A stretch of 64,000 bases of DNA from Platycnemis pennipes (taxonomy: Eukaryota; Arthropoda; Insecta; Odonata; Platycnemididae), in contig OW121852.1 in the NCBI GenBank assembly GCA_933228895.1, positions 102,197,544 through 102,261,543 on the forward strand. Direction: 5' to 3'. A model generated the notes under the pieces. The model was given only the letters and a program-made list of their open reading frames with translations. It was not told the DNA's origin and did no database searches. A program made the translations under genes and the position numbers. Below are positions 1-11,811 of the stretch, in pieces (position 1 is the first letter of the stretch; the number at the start of each line of letters is the position of its first letter).

Positions 1-247
1 CAATAAAATTAAAACCCTGGATTACTGACACCTTACTAAAAAATTTAATCGGAAAAAGTATCTATTTAATAAGCTTCGCTATAATAATCATCAAAATGTC
101 TGTTCATTTTATGGCTTTCCTGCATTGATTGTTGATAATGTGTTTACTAATGGCACATGTTCGCAGGTGGTTCTGGAAGATTTTGAATTGAAATATTTAG
201 CAGCAGAAGTTTCACCCGTGACCCACCGTCTTAATTTCCTGGAATAA

Positions 248-436
248 ATGACTGATCCTGAGGAACAATCAACAGCACCAGCTGATGCAGATGTGGACAG
301 AGGAATTCCAGGCTACAGCCGCCGTGGATGTATCAAAGACTGTCACTTACTTTTTATCATCATTATAAATATAATTATGATACTTTTCACGCTGGTGGCC
401 ATTTTTTTGATTTTTTTCGGAAATTATGCGGTCTAA
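248..436 (+). CDS. Small tail-anchored membrane protein, paralogue A
   Basis: A 62-residue protein beginning MTDPE, with an acidic N-terminus, a central IPGYSRR segment and one hydrophobic C-terminal segment (about residues 34-58) ending IFFG, as expected of a single-pass tail-anchored protein. An in-frame TAA sits immediately before the ATG, which fixes this start if there is no upstream splicing. A plausible 3' splice site (ttactaat branch-like sequence, then ttcgcag) ends at 166, so the exon may start at 167. A poly(A) signal follows at 492. The paralogue at 36872 keeps MTDPE, IPG.SRR, IN..M, TLV.IF.IFFG but differs at about half of the other residues. No family is recognised; function unknown. 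It could be the last exon of a longer gene. Confidence 0.5.
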   Translation: MTDPEEQSTAPADADVDRGIPGYSRRGCIKDCHLLFIIIINIIMILFTLVAIFLIFFGNYAV

Positions 437-491
437 AGTAAAAGGCCAGAATGGTTTATTTTATATTCAATTATGGTTGATGATTTAATTT

Positions 492-497
492 AATAAA
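492..497 (+). terminator. Poly(A) signal of paralogue A
   Basis: AATAAA followed within 15 bases by a GT-rich stretch (gtgatttgtttggtgt). The same arrangement is conserved in copy B at 37117. Confidence 0.5.
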
Positions 498-1315
498 GTG
501 ATTTGTTTGGTGTAACTATTTATCATTTAAATATACTCTTCTGCTAAAAAATATATTTATTGTTATTTTATATAAATACCCTTTACTTGAATTTAATCCA
601 AAGCCTTTTAAAGAAAACTAGACTCATCTAAAAATGAATATATTTTTAAAGGTGGATACATTCAGAACAACTCAATGGAAAATATAAGTGGGGGTATATT
701 TGATAAATTTCCTGGTAAGCAACTGATCAAAGAAGACGGCAGTGAATTTCTAGCCTGTAACAACGAAATATATTAATTGCTTGTATTATAAATCTTCAAT
801 TAATACCAATATATCCTAATAGATTTTAAAGTGAAAATTAATAAATTCAGTGACCCTTAAATATATTTTGTTCTACATAAATTTTCACTCAGCATTTAGT
901 CCAATGATAATTTTCCAGCATAAAATAAGCTAGATATGTTTAGATTGCTTGTCAACCATACTTAGATTTCCTTCGTCAATCTGCTACAACGCTTCCCTAT
1001 TTCTCTTCGCTTGACATTATTCCTACCGCTTTTTATACCGAAATTAATCTATCTTATGCAATCCTCGTCCTGGCTAACATAGAATTTAACCTATGACATC
1101 AACCCTCAGCACCCAATCACAGCTGAACACCTGTTCCATCCACTTTCACTTCACACTTCTAATTTCCGATGGTAACCTTCTCTCCTCCCCAAACAAAATC
1201 AACATCTCTTTAGTTCTCCTTCTTTCCATCCATTTTTATTGTTCCTCTTCAAATACACGTTTCTTTGGTGCATATTCTTTTTTGGTTTTGATAGCAAAAT
1301 ATAATATCCTTTCCG
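498..1315. other. Duplicated non-coding flank
   Basis: AT-rich sequence conserved with copy B (37123-37950). It includes a C/T-rich tract around 1095-1215. The short ORF at 1093-1347 is not preserved as a reading frame in copy B, so I do not call a gene. Confidence 0.5.
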
Positions 1316-1375
1316 GAGGTCCGGGTTTTAGTCCCGGTCAAGATTAATGATTTTTTCTATGTGAAATATCTTCCT
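1316..1375 (+). mobile_element. tRNA-derived SINE fragment (truncated)
   Basis: Matches the 3' half of the SINE at 38393-38455: a degenerate B-box-like ggtccgggtttt, then the family tail tgattttttctatgtg. The 5' (A-box) half was lost with the 440-bp deletion that distinguishes copy A from copy B. Confidence 0.55.
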
Positions 1376-1856
1376 ACAATTAACCTAGTACAGAATTATA
1401 AGTAGGAGGTGGAATTCAATCACTTCATATAACTCAATTACAGGAAATTAATTAGAAATTGGTCAATTATCGATGGCAAGTATCGCCTTATTTCTACCAA
1501 CCATGGTTTCTTTATTTAAGAGTGAGATATTTTTATGCAATGAGAAATGTTAAATGTGAAACGTTAAATTCTTGATGGATACAATATTCAGTATTTGTAC
1601 CTACAAATTAGATAAGATGTAATTTATTACACTGGTGTAAATAATTACATTATCCACATTCTTACGTTGATTGGAAATGAAGCCTATGCATTCCCCACTC
1701 GACCCATATACCAGTATGATGATTATGTGTTAGGGAGCAAAGATATTTGACGAATAATTTTCCCAAAGAGTAATTTTTTATTTATATGCCTTTAATATTT
1801 ATTATAATATAATTAATTTTAATCACTCTAGCAACACAATTGCTAACAATTAAAAA
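1376..1856. other. Duplicated non-coding flank up to the insertion point
   Basis: Homologous to 38456-38940. It ends in taaaaa at 1856, the host side of the large insertion. No gene or RNA seen. Confidence 0.5.
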
Positions 1857-4218
1857 TCTATATATTAATTCGCGGAAGGCTGTCTGTACCTATCTTTGTT
1901 TGCAGCGCTCGAGGTTGGTCCATTACTTTGAGGTGTTCTACGGAGGTACCAGTCGGAATGAAGTAAGAGTGGTGTCGTTCGAAAGAGGAAAGATGGTTAC
2001 ATTGCTTAGGCGTATTTTTATTTCCGTTGTTTGAACGCAAAGTGTGAAAATTTAAGCGTGAAAAAATGGTGTTTTCCCTATCTTTTAACATGGGAAATCA
2101 GTTGCCATGCAAATTTGTTTTCGTTGTTAAGTAAAGTTGTTTACATTATTCGGTAGTGCATTTAAGAAGTTGACGACATTGAAATTAGTTAATATATAAT
2201 TTGTTTAGTGAATCATATATGTTTAGTGAATCATTTATGTGAGTATGAAAATATTAATTACCGATTTTGATGTGTAGATAGTGAAATTAAACAATTTTAT
2301 ACTACTGACTGTTCCAGTGCTGTGAATGAAATCTGAATTTCGAGGTGTTTTGAAATATTTTCAAACACTTGAGGCAAGGTTATAAAATGTTTATTTTCAA
2401 AAAAGCTCCCAGATTATAATGTTCATTATAATAAAAGTATTTTTCTATTGTTTATTATGCACAGTGCTTTGTATTTTAATTTGTTTTTTTTTCTACCGGC
2501 TGCGGAGGTCTTGGACATGAAATGTGAATGCCGATGCTAGGCGTTTTAAAATACTTTTTTCACTCTGAGACAAGGTTGAAAGACGTTACTCTTAATAAAA
2601 AATGTAATTTTCTAAGGTGCAATACGTTTACGTACTATGCATGGTAAGTTGATTTGTTTTCTCTACTGTAAAGTATTTAGATTCTCTACTGTAAAGTATT
2701 TTTCGGTAATTTGAGCTTATGGGCGTTAATTCGAAAATAAACCCATCATTATAAAATTATCAATAGCTATTCTAAAACGTGACTTATCTTAAGGTGCTGT
2801 GACTTTTAACGTGATTTTGCATCTTTACTATAGTAGGTTAAAAGCAGTATAATAAAAAGAATAGTTGGTAAGCACTCGATTACGTATAAATTATGTAAAT
2901 TATGAGTGGACACATTAGGCTCAACTCTGTATTTGTCATATGGCCGAAAAGTTGCATTTAGAGCTATTAGGTAGATTTTAATGTGTCTTTATTTTAAGTA
3001 CTTAATACACTTCATGAAGAAATTTAAGAAGGCAAGCGATATGATTGCGACTGTCACCCAAAACCTTTTTCAGATATCTAAATATTTTGTGGCGTACGCA
3101 TTCCATCCGATATTTTACACAGTCAACAAGCAGGTGTTTCACCTAAAATATTTCCAAAAGCTCAAAGAACCAATTCTGATTTAAATCGACCCAGGCGATT
3201 CCAGAAATATATTACATCAATCTTTACATTGCATTGGGTAAAATATTTACCAAATATTACTTCAAAACCATTCGCTCCACTTAACAAAAACATCCCTGAT
3301 GTTTCCATTTTTTCTCAATTTCAAATAATATATTCACTTACATCCCCACCTAAAATATTTGAATAAGCTCAACGGACTAATTCTATTTCAAATCACCCTG
3401 ACGATCCCAGAAAAATTTATCACCCCCCTATACATCGGTTTGGGTGTAATATTTACCGAAAAATGTAACAGCACCCTATACATCGGTTTGGGTGGAATAT
3501 TGATCTAATTTTACACTAGGACCATTGGATCAAATATACAAATTCCTCCCAAACAATTCCGGGGGTGTTTACGTTTTTGACAAATCGACTATATGAGCAT
3601 TGATGTAGTGGAAGAAATAGGAATAAGTTACATCAATCAATTTTATAAGCATCAAAGTATTAAAGGTTTCGTGGTGCCATTAGTGAAACAAAACAATAAT
3701 TGCGTACCGGTGGCTCCGATTTTGAGTATGAAATTTGAATTTCGAAGCTAGGCATTTTTAAATACTTTTTTAACATTTGTGACAGCATCCTCAACGTGTA
3801 TTATCAATAAAAAGTTTGATTTTTAAATGTTAAATTAATGCAATTGTAATTTAAATTGTTTTATTTGTATGTAAACTATGTAGATATTAATGTATTTTTG
3901 GTAATACATTATTTTTTTTACTATATCAGAACATTCATTTGATAACACACCCTTCATTATAGTATATCCTACACTTAAACCATTCCGGTTTGTATCAATT
4001 TAAAATAAGACACTCACTGATATCCCCACGAAAAGTATTTCCAATAGCTTTAAGTATTATGTTTTTAAACCACCCAGACGATTTCAGAAAAATATTAAAC
4101 AAACAAACATACACTCAAACCATTCGATTAGCTTTACTAAAACCTCCAAGACCAATCCAGGGGCACCGCGCAACGGTAACCTTAGAGGTTGAACGCGCTG
4201 TGCGCGTTGAACCTCTAG
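1857..4218 (+). mobile_element. Helitron-like unit A (non-autonomous)
   Basis: The unit begins TCTATATATTAATTCGCGG directly after a host A and ends with a hairpin closing in CTAG at 4215-4218. 5' TC, a 3'-terminal hairpin, CTRR and insertion between A and T are the classical signs of rolling-circle Helitrons. No Rep/helicase ORF is present. Inside are blocks shared with unit C (for example 2965-3240 matches 6700-6965). The unit could instead belong to another hairpin-ended repeat family, but the A|T empty site in copy B favours Helitron. Confidence 0.65.
4181..4218 (+). repeat. Terminal palindrome of unit A
   Basis: Near-perfect hairpin, arm ttagaggttgaacgcgc with loop tgt and returning arm gcgcgttgaacctctag. 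It is followed by ggttgaacctctt, a partial repeat of the arm, and then by internal element sequence, so this junction was rearranged. Confidence 0.7.
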
Positions 4219-5377
4219 GGTTGAACCTCTTAACACTTGAGGCAAGGTTATAAAACGTTTATTATCATAAAAGCTCACAGGTTATAATGTTTACTAAAAA
4301 AAGTATTTTTACATTGTTTATTATGCACAGTGAATTGTATTTTAATTTGCTTTTTTTATTGTAAACTCTTTCGCTGTGCCGATGGTGAAAGAAAGCAATA
4401 TTTGTCTACCGGCGGTGGAGATCTTGGGAATGAAAAGTGAATTTAGATGATAGGCGTTTTGAAATACTTTTCGAACTCTGAGGTTTATTATCAATAAAAC
4501 AATGTATTTTTGTATCAGAGGATCCTAAGAAAAATATTACAACCACCTTTAAATAGGTTTGGGTGTCATATTGACCAAATATTACACCAAAACCATTCGA
4601 TCGAAAATACTAAAACCTCCTAGACAATGGCGGGAGTTTTCGTTTTTGACAAAGGGACATGGACGAAGTCAAAGAAATGGGATTTAGTTATATCAATTAA
4701 TTGAATGATTATGAAAATATAAATTGACCGTTTCGTTGTGCCATTAGTGAAAGAAAACAATTATTGCCTACCGGTGGCTCCGATGTTGAGTATGAAATGT
4801 GAATTGCGAAGCTAGGCATTTTGAAATACTACTTTAACACTTGAGACAATGTTATAACCCGTATATTAAAAAAATGAATTTTTATAGTTTAATATGCATT
4901 GTAATATTTTTTTTTAGTTTTGAAATAATTTCTGACATTCGTGACAAGTGTTTTTAACGATTAGTACCAATTTAGAAAATCTATTTATAATACATATTTT
5001 ATACCAAGAGATTTTGCAATTTTAATGTTTTATTTTTATGCATAATTTTTAGATATTTTTGGAAACGTATTAACTTTTTTTGTTAAATCAGCATAATCAT
5101 TTGAAAACACGCGCTCCATAGTAAAATTTCATACACCCAAGCCATTCGTTTTTGATCAATTTCGAATAAGACACTTTCTTATATCCCCTTCAAAACATAT
5201 CCCAAAGTTCCAAAGACCAATTCTGATTTTCAACCACCCAGATGATTTCAGAACAATAATATACAAACCTACCTATACACAAACTATACGATTAGCTTTA
5301 CTAAAACCTCCAAGACCAATGGCACCGCGTAGCGGTAACCCTAGAGGTTGAACGCGCTGTGCGCGTTGAACCTCTAG
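4219..5377 (+). mobile_element. Helitron-like unit B, 5'-truncated
   Basis: After the hairpin of unit A the sequence resumes at a position equivalent to about 2363 of unit A (acacttgaggcaaggtt). The first 500 bp of the unit are therefore missing. It ends with an intact terminal hairpin and CTAG at 5374-5377, abutting the next unit with no spacer. Confidence 0.6.
5324..5377 (+). repeat. Double hairpin at the 3' end of unit B
   Basis: Small hairpin accgc-gta-gcggt at 5324-5336, then the terminal palindrome at 5341-5377: 17-base arms, one G/G mismatch, loop tgt, closing in CTAG. The same pair is present at 10939-10992. Confidence 0.75.
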
Positions 5378-6419
5378 TCTATATATTAATTCGCGGAAGG
5401 CTGTCTGTACCTATTCATTTTGCAGCGCTCGAGGTTGGTCCATTACTTTGAGGTGTTCTCGGAAGGTAACAGTCGGATCGAAGTGAAAGTTGAGTCATCC
5501 GAAAGAGGAAAGATGGTTGCATTGCTAAGGCATATTTTTTTTCCGTTGTTTGACCGCAAAGTGTGAAAATTTAACCGTGAAAAAATGGTGTTTTCCCTAT
5601 CATTTAACATGGGAAATCAGTTGCCATGCAAATTTGTTTTCGTTGTTAAGTAAAGTTGTTTACGTTATTTGGTAGTGCATTTAAGAAGTTGACGGCATTG
5701 GAATTAGTTTCATCAATCAGTTACGTGAGTACGAAAATATTACTTGACGTTTTCAATGTCTAGATAGTGAAATTAAACAATTTTATACTACCGCTAGGTT
5801 CCAATGCTGTGAATGAAATCTGAATTTCGAGGTTTTTTGAAATAGTTTTCTCACACTTGAGGCAAGGTTATAAAAATTTAATATTGAAAAATCTCCCAGG
5901 TATTAATGTTTAGTATAAAAAAGTATGTTTATATTGTTTACCATGCATAGTGCATCGTATTTTAATTTGTTTTTTATTGTAAACAATTTCGCTGTGCCGA
6001 TGGTAAAGGAAAGCAATATTCGCCTGACCGGCAGTAGAGATCTTGGGTATGAAATGTGAATTTCGATGCTAGGCGTTTTGAAATACTTTTCGAACTCTGA
6101 GACACAGTTGAAAGACGTTTGTTATGAATAAAAAATGTATTTTTATATAGTGAAATATAACAATTTTGCCCTACGGCGTTTCTGATTTTGTGTGAAATGT
6201 GAATTTCGAAGCTACGAGTTTTAAAGTACTTTTCTAATAGTTAAGACAAGTTTTTAAAACGTTTATTATCCATAAAAATGTACTTAGTAATGTTTGATAT
6301 GCACTGTGCATGAAAATTTAATTTGTCTTTTATTGTAAGCTGCATATTTAGATATTAATTTATTTTCGGTAGTTTATTAACGTTTGTTGCAAAATCATCA
6401 CGGTAATTCTAAAAAACAC

Positions 6420-9400
6420 CCACCACTTTAAAATTATCAATAGCTGTCCGGCACCTAAACCATTCCGTTTTTTATCTATTTCAAATAAAACTTTCATTTA
6501 TATACCCACCAAAAAAAAAAAGAGAGAAGAATTCTCTTAAATGCTGTGACTTCCTAGGTCAATTGAACCTCTACTAAACTAGATTAAGTGCAATTGTTAA
6601 AAAAGTAATACTTGGCAAGTATAAGGAATACTTAGAAAAAGTGTAAACGACACGGTAGGCTCAACTCTGTAATGGTCATACAGCAAATGAGTAGCATTTA
6701 GAGCTATTAGACAGATTACAATGCGTCTTCCTGCTCCCAAATTTTTAGGTAGTAGATACACTTCATGAAGAAATTGAAGAAGGCGAGCGATACGATTACG
6801 ATTGCCTACTAATACCTTGCTCAGATAAGCAAATATTTTATGGCGTACGCATTGCATCCGATATTTTACAGTCGAAAAGCAGGTGTTTCTGCTAAAATAT
6901 TTCCAAAAGCTCAAAAAATCAGTTCTAAGATAAATCTACCCAGACGATTCCAGAAATATATAGTACACCAAACTCTAAATCGATTTGGATATAATATTTA
7001 CTAAATATCACGTCAAAACCATTCGATCGACAGTGCTAAAACCTCCCAGGCCATTCCAAATTTATCAATTTCAATAATTATATTATTATTATCAATTTCA
7101 AATAAAACATTCAATTACATCCCCACCTAAAATACAGTTAGCATTATCTTAAGGTGTGTGATAACTAAGATCATTTTTGCACCTTTACTAAACTAGATTA
7201 AAAGCAAGTGTTGGAATATCTATACTTGGTAAGTAGGTTTATAGGAATACCTACAGAGAAATTGCGAATTCTATGAGTGGCGCGATAAGCTTATATTGTT
7301 CTGAATTGTTCATTTGGCAAAATAGTGTCATTTAGAGTCGTAAGGCAATTCAGAATGCGTCATAAATTTTGGGTAATAAATTCACTTCAGGAAGAAATTT
7401 TAGAACGCAGTCCATACGATTACGATCGTCACCTTGCTCAGATACCCAAATAATTTGTGACGTACGCGTTGCATCCTATATTTTGTACAGTCAACAAACA
7501 GGTGTTTGACCTAAAATATTCCTAAAAGCTCAAAGAACCAATTCTGATTTATATCTACCCAGATGATTCCAGAATTATATTACACCAACCTTTTCATTGC
7601 TTTGTGTATAATATTTACCAAATATTACGTCTAAACAATTCGATCGACTATACTAAAACCTCCCAGACCAATCCATTTTTTATCAATTTCAAAAAAAGTC
7701 ATTCACTTACATCCCCACCTAAATTTTTGAAAAGGTTCAAAGGACCAAATCTATTTTTATACCACTCAGAGGACCCCATAAAAATATAACAACCACCTTT
7801 ACATAGGTTTGGGTGTCATATTGACCAAATATAACACCAAAACCATGCGATCGAATACACTAAAACCTTCCAGACAATTCCGGGAGTTTACGTTTTTGAC
7901 AAAGGGACATGGACGAAGTCGAAGAAATGGGATTTAGTTATATCAATTAATTGTGTAATAATGAAAATATAAATTGACCGTTTCGTTGTGCCATTAGTGA
8001 AAGAAAACAATTATTGCCTACCGGTGGCTCCGATGTTGAGTATGAAATGTGAATTGCGAAGCTAGGCATTTTGAAATACTACTTTAACACTTGAGACAAT
8101 GTTATAACCCACCCATAAAAACACCCACCACTTTAAAATTATCAATAGCTGTCCGGCACCTACACCATTCCGTTTTTTATCTATTTCAAATAAAACTTTC
8201 ATTTATATCCCCACCAGAAAAAAACAGAAAAGAAGAATTCTCTTAAAGGGCTGTGACTTCCTAGGTCAATTGAGCCTCTACTAAACTAGATTAAATGCAA
8301 TTGTTAAAAAAGTAATACTTGGCAACTATATAGAAATACTTAGAAAAGGTGTAAACGACACGGTAGGCTCAACTCTGTATTGGTCATACAGCAAATGAGT
8401 AGCATTTCAAATTAGACAGATTACAATGCGTTTTCCTGCTCCCAAATGTTTAGGTAGTAGATGCACTTCATGAAGAAATTGAAGAAGGCAAGCGATACGA
8501 TTACGATTGTCAACTAATACCTTGCTCAGATAAGCAAATATTTTGTAACGTACGCGTTGCATCCGAAATTTTACAGTCGAAAAGCAGGTGCTTCAGCTAA
8601 AATATTTCCAAAAGTTCAAAAAACCAGTTCTAAGATAAATCTACCCAGGCGATTCCAGAAATATATTACACCAAACTCTAAATCGATTTGGATATAATAT
8701 TTACTAAATATCACGTCAAAACCATTCGATCGACAATGCTAAAACCTCCCAGGCCATTTCAAATTATCAATTTCAATAATTATATTATTATTATTATAAT
8801 CAATTTAAATAAGACATTTAATTACATCCCCAACTAAAATATTTACAAAAGGTCAAAGGACAATTCTGTTCTTAAACCACACAGGCGATTCCAGAAAAAT
8901 ATCACAGCCACCTTTATATTGGTTTACGTTAATATTTACCAAATATTATACCAAAACCATTCGATCGAATACACTAAAACCTCAGAGACATTTCCGGGGG
9001 TGCTTAAATTTTTAACATAGGGACAATATGTGCATTGACGAAGTCGAAGAAATAGTAAATAGTCTTATCAATCAATTGTATGCTAATATTAATTTACGGT
9101 TTCACTGTGTCATTAGTGAAAAAAACAATTATTGCCTAGGCTTCGCTATGCCGATGTTGAAAAAAGGCGATTTTTGACTACCGTCGGCTCCGGTGTTGTG
9201 CTTGTAATGTGAATTTCTTGAAATACTTTTCTAACACTTGAGACAAGGGTATAAAATGTTAATTTTCCATAAAAAAGGTATTTTCTTATTTTTAGTGCAT
9301 TTTATATTTACTATAAGCTATTTAAATATAAACTTATTTTCGGTAATTATTTATGTTTGTTCCTAAATCAGCACGGTAATTTCAAAATACAAGCACAATT

Positions 9401-10450
9401 ATATAATTATCAATAGCTGTCTTGCAACCAAACCGTTCCGTTTTTATCAATATCAAATAAAACATTCACTTATATCCCCACCTAAAAGATAGGTAGATAG
9501 ATATTAAGGTGTGTAATAACTAAGATCATTTTTGCACCTTTACTAAACTAGATTAAAAGTAAGTGTTAGAATATCTATATTTGGTATGTAGGAATACCTA
9601 CAGAGAAATTGCGAATTCTATGAGTGGACGGATAAGCTTATGTTGTTCTGAATTCTTCATATGGGAAAATAGTTTCAATTAGAGCTATTAGGCAATTCAA
9701 AATGCGTCATAATTTTTGGGTAGTAAATTCACTTCATGAAGAAATTTTAGAACGCAATCCATACGATTACGATAGTCACCTTGCTCAGATACCCAAATTA
9801 TTTGTGACGTAAGCGTTGCATCCTTTATTTTACAGTCAACAAACAGGTGTTTCACCTAATATATTTCTAAAAGCTTAACCAATACTGATTTATGTCTACC
9901 CAGATGATTCCAGAATTATAATACACAAATCTTTTCATTGCTTTGTGTATAATATTTACCAAATATTACTTCTAAACCATTCCATCGACTATACTAAAAC
10001 CTCACAGATCAATCCATTTTTTATCAATTTCAAAAAAAGTCCTTCACTCACATTCCCACCTAAAATTTTTGAAAAGGTTCAAAGGACCAAATCTATTTTT
10101 AAACCACTCAGAGGATCCCAGAAAAATATCACAACCACCTTTACATAGGTTTGGGTGTCATATTGACCAAATATTACACCAAAACCATTCGATCGAATAC
10201 ACTAAAACCTATCACACATTTCCGGGAGTGTTTACGTTTTTGACAAAGGGACATGGATGAAGACGAAAAATGGGATTTAGTTATATCAATTAATTGTGTA
10301 ATTATGAAAATATAAATTGACCGTTTCGTTGTGCCTTTAGTGAAGGAAAACAATTATTGCCTACCGGTGGCTCCGAAGTTGAGTATGAAATGTGAATTGC
10401 GAATCTAGGCATTATGAAATACTACTTTAACAATTGATACAATGTTATAT
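6420..10450 (+). repeat. Higher-order tandem repeats inside unit C
   Basis: Several block types recur. One at 6420-6700 recurs at 8127-8400. One at 7140-7600 recurs at 9495-9945. One at 7846-8110 recurs at 10185-10450 and, in unit B, at 4595-4860. A related 250-bp block occurs at 6700, 7340, 8415 and 9695. The pattern is two super-units of roughly 1.7 and 2.3 kb made of diverged sub-repeats, resembling satellite growth within a transposon. Confidence 0.75.
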
Positions 10451-10938
10451 CGCGTATATTTAAAAAATGAATTTTTATAGTTTAATATGTATTGTCCATT
10501 GCAATTTACTTACGTTTTTTGGAGTTTAGAAATAATTCCTGACATTCGTGACATGGTTATTCAAAGATTAGTAACAATTTAAAATAAGTATTTATAAATA
10601 CATAATTTATGCCTACAGTTTTTGCAATTTATATGTTTTATTTTTATGTAAACTATTTTGAAAATTTTCGGAAACATTAAATTTTTTTGTTAAATCGGCA
10701 TATTCATTTGAAAACACGCCCTCTATTATAAAATTTTATTCACCCAAGCTATTCGTTTTTTATCAATTTCGAATAAGACACACTCTTATATCCCCTTCTA
10801 AAATATTTCCCAAAGTTCCAAGAACCAATTCTGATTTAAAACCACCCAAATGATTTCAGAACAATAATAAATATAAATCTACATGTACTCAAACCATTCG
10901 ATTAGCTTTACTAAAACCTCCAAGACCATACCAATGGA

Positions 10939-10992
10939 ACCGCGTAGCGGTAACCCTAGAGGTTGAACGCGCTGTGCGCGTTGAACCTCTAG
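10939..10992 (+). repeat. Double hairpin at the 3' end of unit C
   Basis: accgc-gta-gcggt at 10939-10951, then the 37-base terminal palindrome at 10956-10992. The next base is host T (tatatataatacccgg), which aligns with the empty site in copy B near 38937. Confidence 0.75.
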
Positions 10993-11811
10993 TATATATA
11001 ATACCCGGTCGTTTGGGTTATAACTTTGTATGCGGAAAATAATATTTCCTTTATATTTATGTAATACGCGTATCGGTTTTAACTATACTATACTTCTCAC
11101 CGTTTTGTAGCCAGTTCTCATTGGTTGAAAATTGTCGCCCCGCACGCAGGTGCTCATGAAAAATATTTCATGAAGCGATTTCGCCATCTGCCAAATTCGG
11201 CACGAGGCGGGAGGACCGTGTTCACTCACATTGTGCCACAGAGGAGATTCTTGCTGTGGAGAAAGCGCTTACATATGAAAAATCGTGCCCCTTTTCTTTT
11301 TCAGTGAATATTACCTCAACAAATCGGAACTCATGCATTGGTAATATCCATATAAACTCCGTAATTACAGTCCAATAATCATTTTGAAGTAAATAGATAA
11401 AATTTACTCTTTTGCCAATCCCGTGGAAATATGATATGCTTCCAAATAATATTTTAGAAGGTAAGGAGATGTTGTAATGACGAGAGATATTTAAATGGGA
11501 ACGGAATATAATGTGTCTATAATGGCGCATAAATTATTTGCACTCGAGTTTGAATACGAATAACAAATTTACAGCTAGGCCTAAAGAACCTCAATCGCAC
11601 TACAATTTTCATTACTTTATTTTCCGTTATTGAAAGCAGAATGCAATTTTTAAAACGCATTTTCAGTTTTAACACAAGAATTGTAATTTAAAAGGTGCCT
11701 GTTTCAGACGGTGTTCGAGCAAAGCGCCGATTTTGCAGACTCGTAAATCAATAATAAGGCATTCAATTGTAACCTATGTTTCAAGAATGACAGATATATA
11801 TATATATATAT
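10993..11811. repeat. Segmental duplication copy A, right part
   Basis: Aligns with 38941-40310, except that copy B holds about 580 bp (39321-39903) that copy A lacks between gtaaatagat and the ctcttttgccaatcccg segment. The small ORFs at 11125-11307 and 11222-11530 are not clearly conserved in copy B and are not called. Homology stops at a TA microsatellite where an LTR-like element begins. Confidence 0.85.

Larger units (their letters stand above)
1..1856. repeat. Segmental duplication copy A, left part
   Basis: This stretch matches 36624-38940 in the same orientation, by eye at roughly 90-95% outside the small coding region. The match starts at the first base of the window, so copy A probably extends upstream. 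Copy A lacks about 440 bp present in copy B (37951-38392); the join lies at about 1312. Copy A then continues after a 9.1-kb insertion at 10993. Confidence 0.9.
5378..10992 (+). mobile_element. Helitron-like unit C, internally expanded
   Basis: Starts TCTATATATTAATTCGCGG exactly after the CTAG of unit B and ends in the same double hairpin and CTAG at 10989-10992, followed by host T. At 5.6 kb it is more than twice unit A because a central region is tandemly repeated. The first 300 bp closely match the first 300 bp of unit A. No transposition protein is encoded. Short ORFs inside (such as 6597-6914 minus, 7604-7789, 9945-10148) are not conserved between repeats and are taken as chance. Confidence 0.65.

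Noticed and set aside
7604..10148. Related short ORFs at 7604-7789 and 9945-10148
   Set aside because: They are similar only because the underlying DNA is repeated; frames are not kept in other repeats.
1857..10992. CRISPR-like or bacterial repeat array
   Set aside because: Repeat units are hundreds of bases, diverged and without spacer logic; the setting is eukaryotic.
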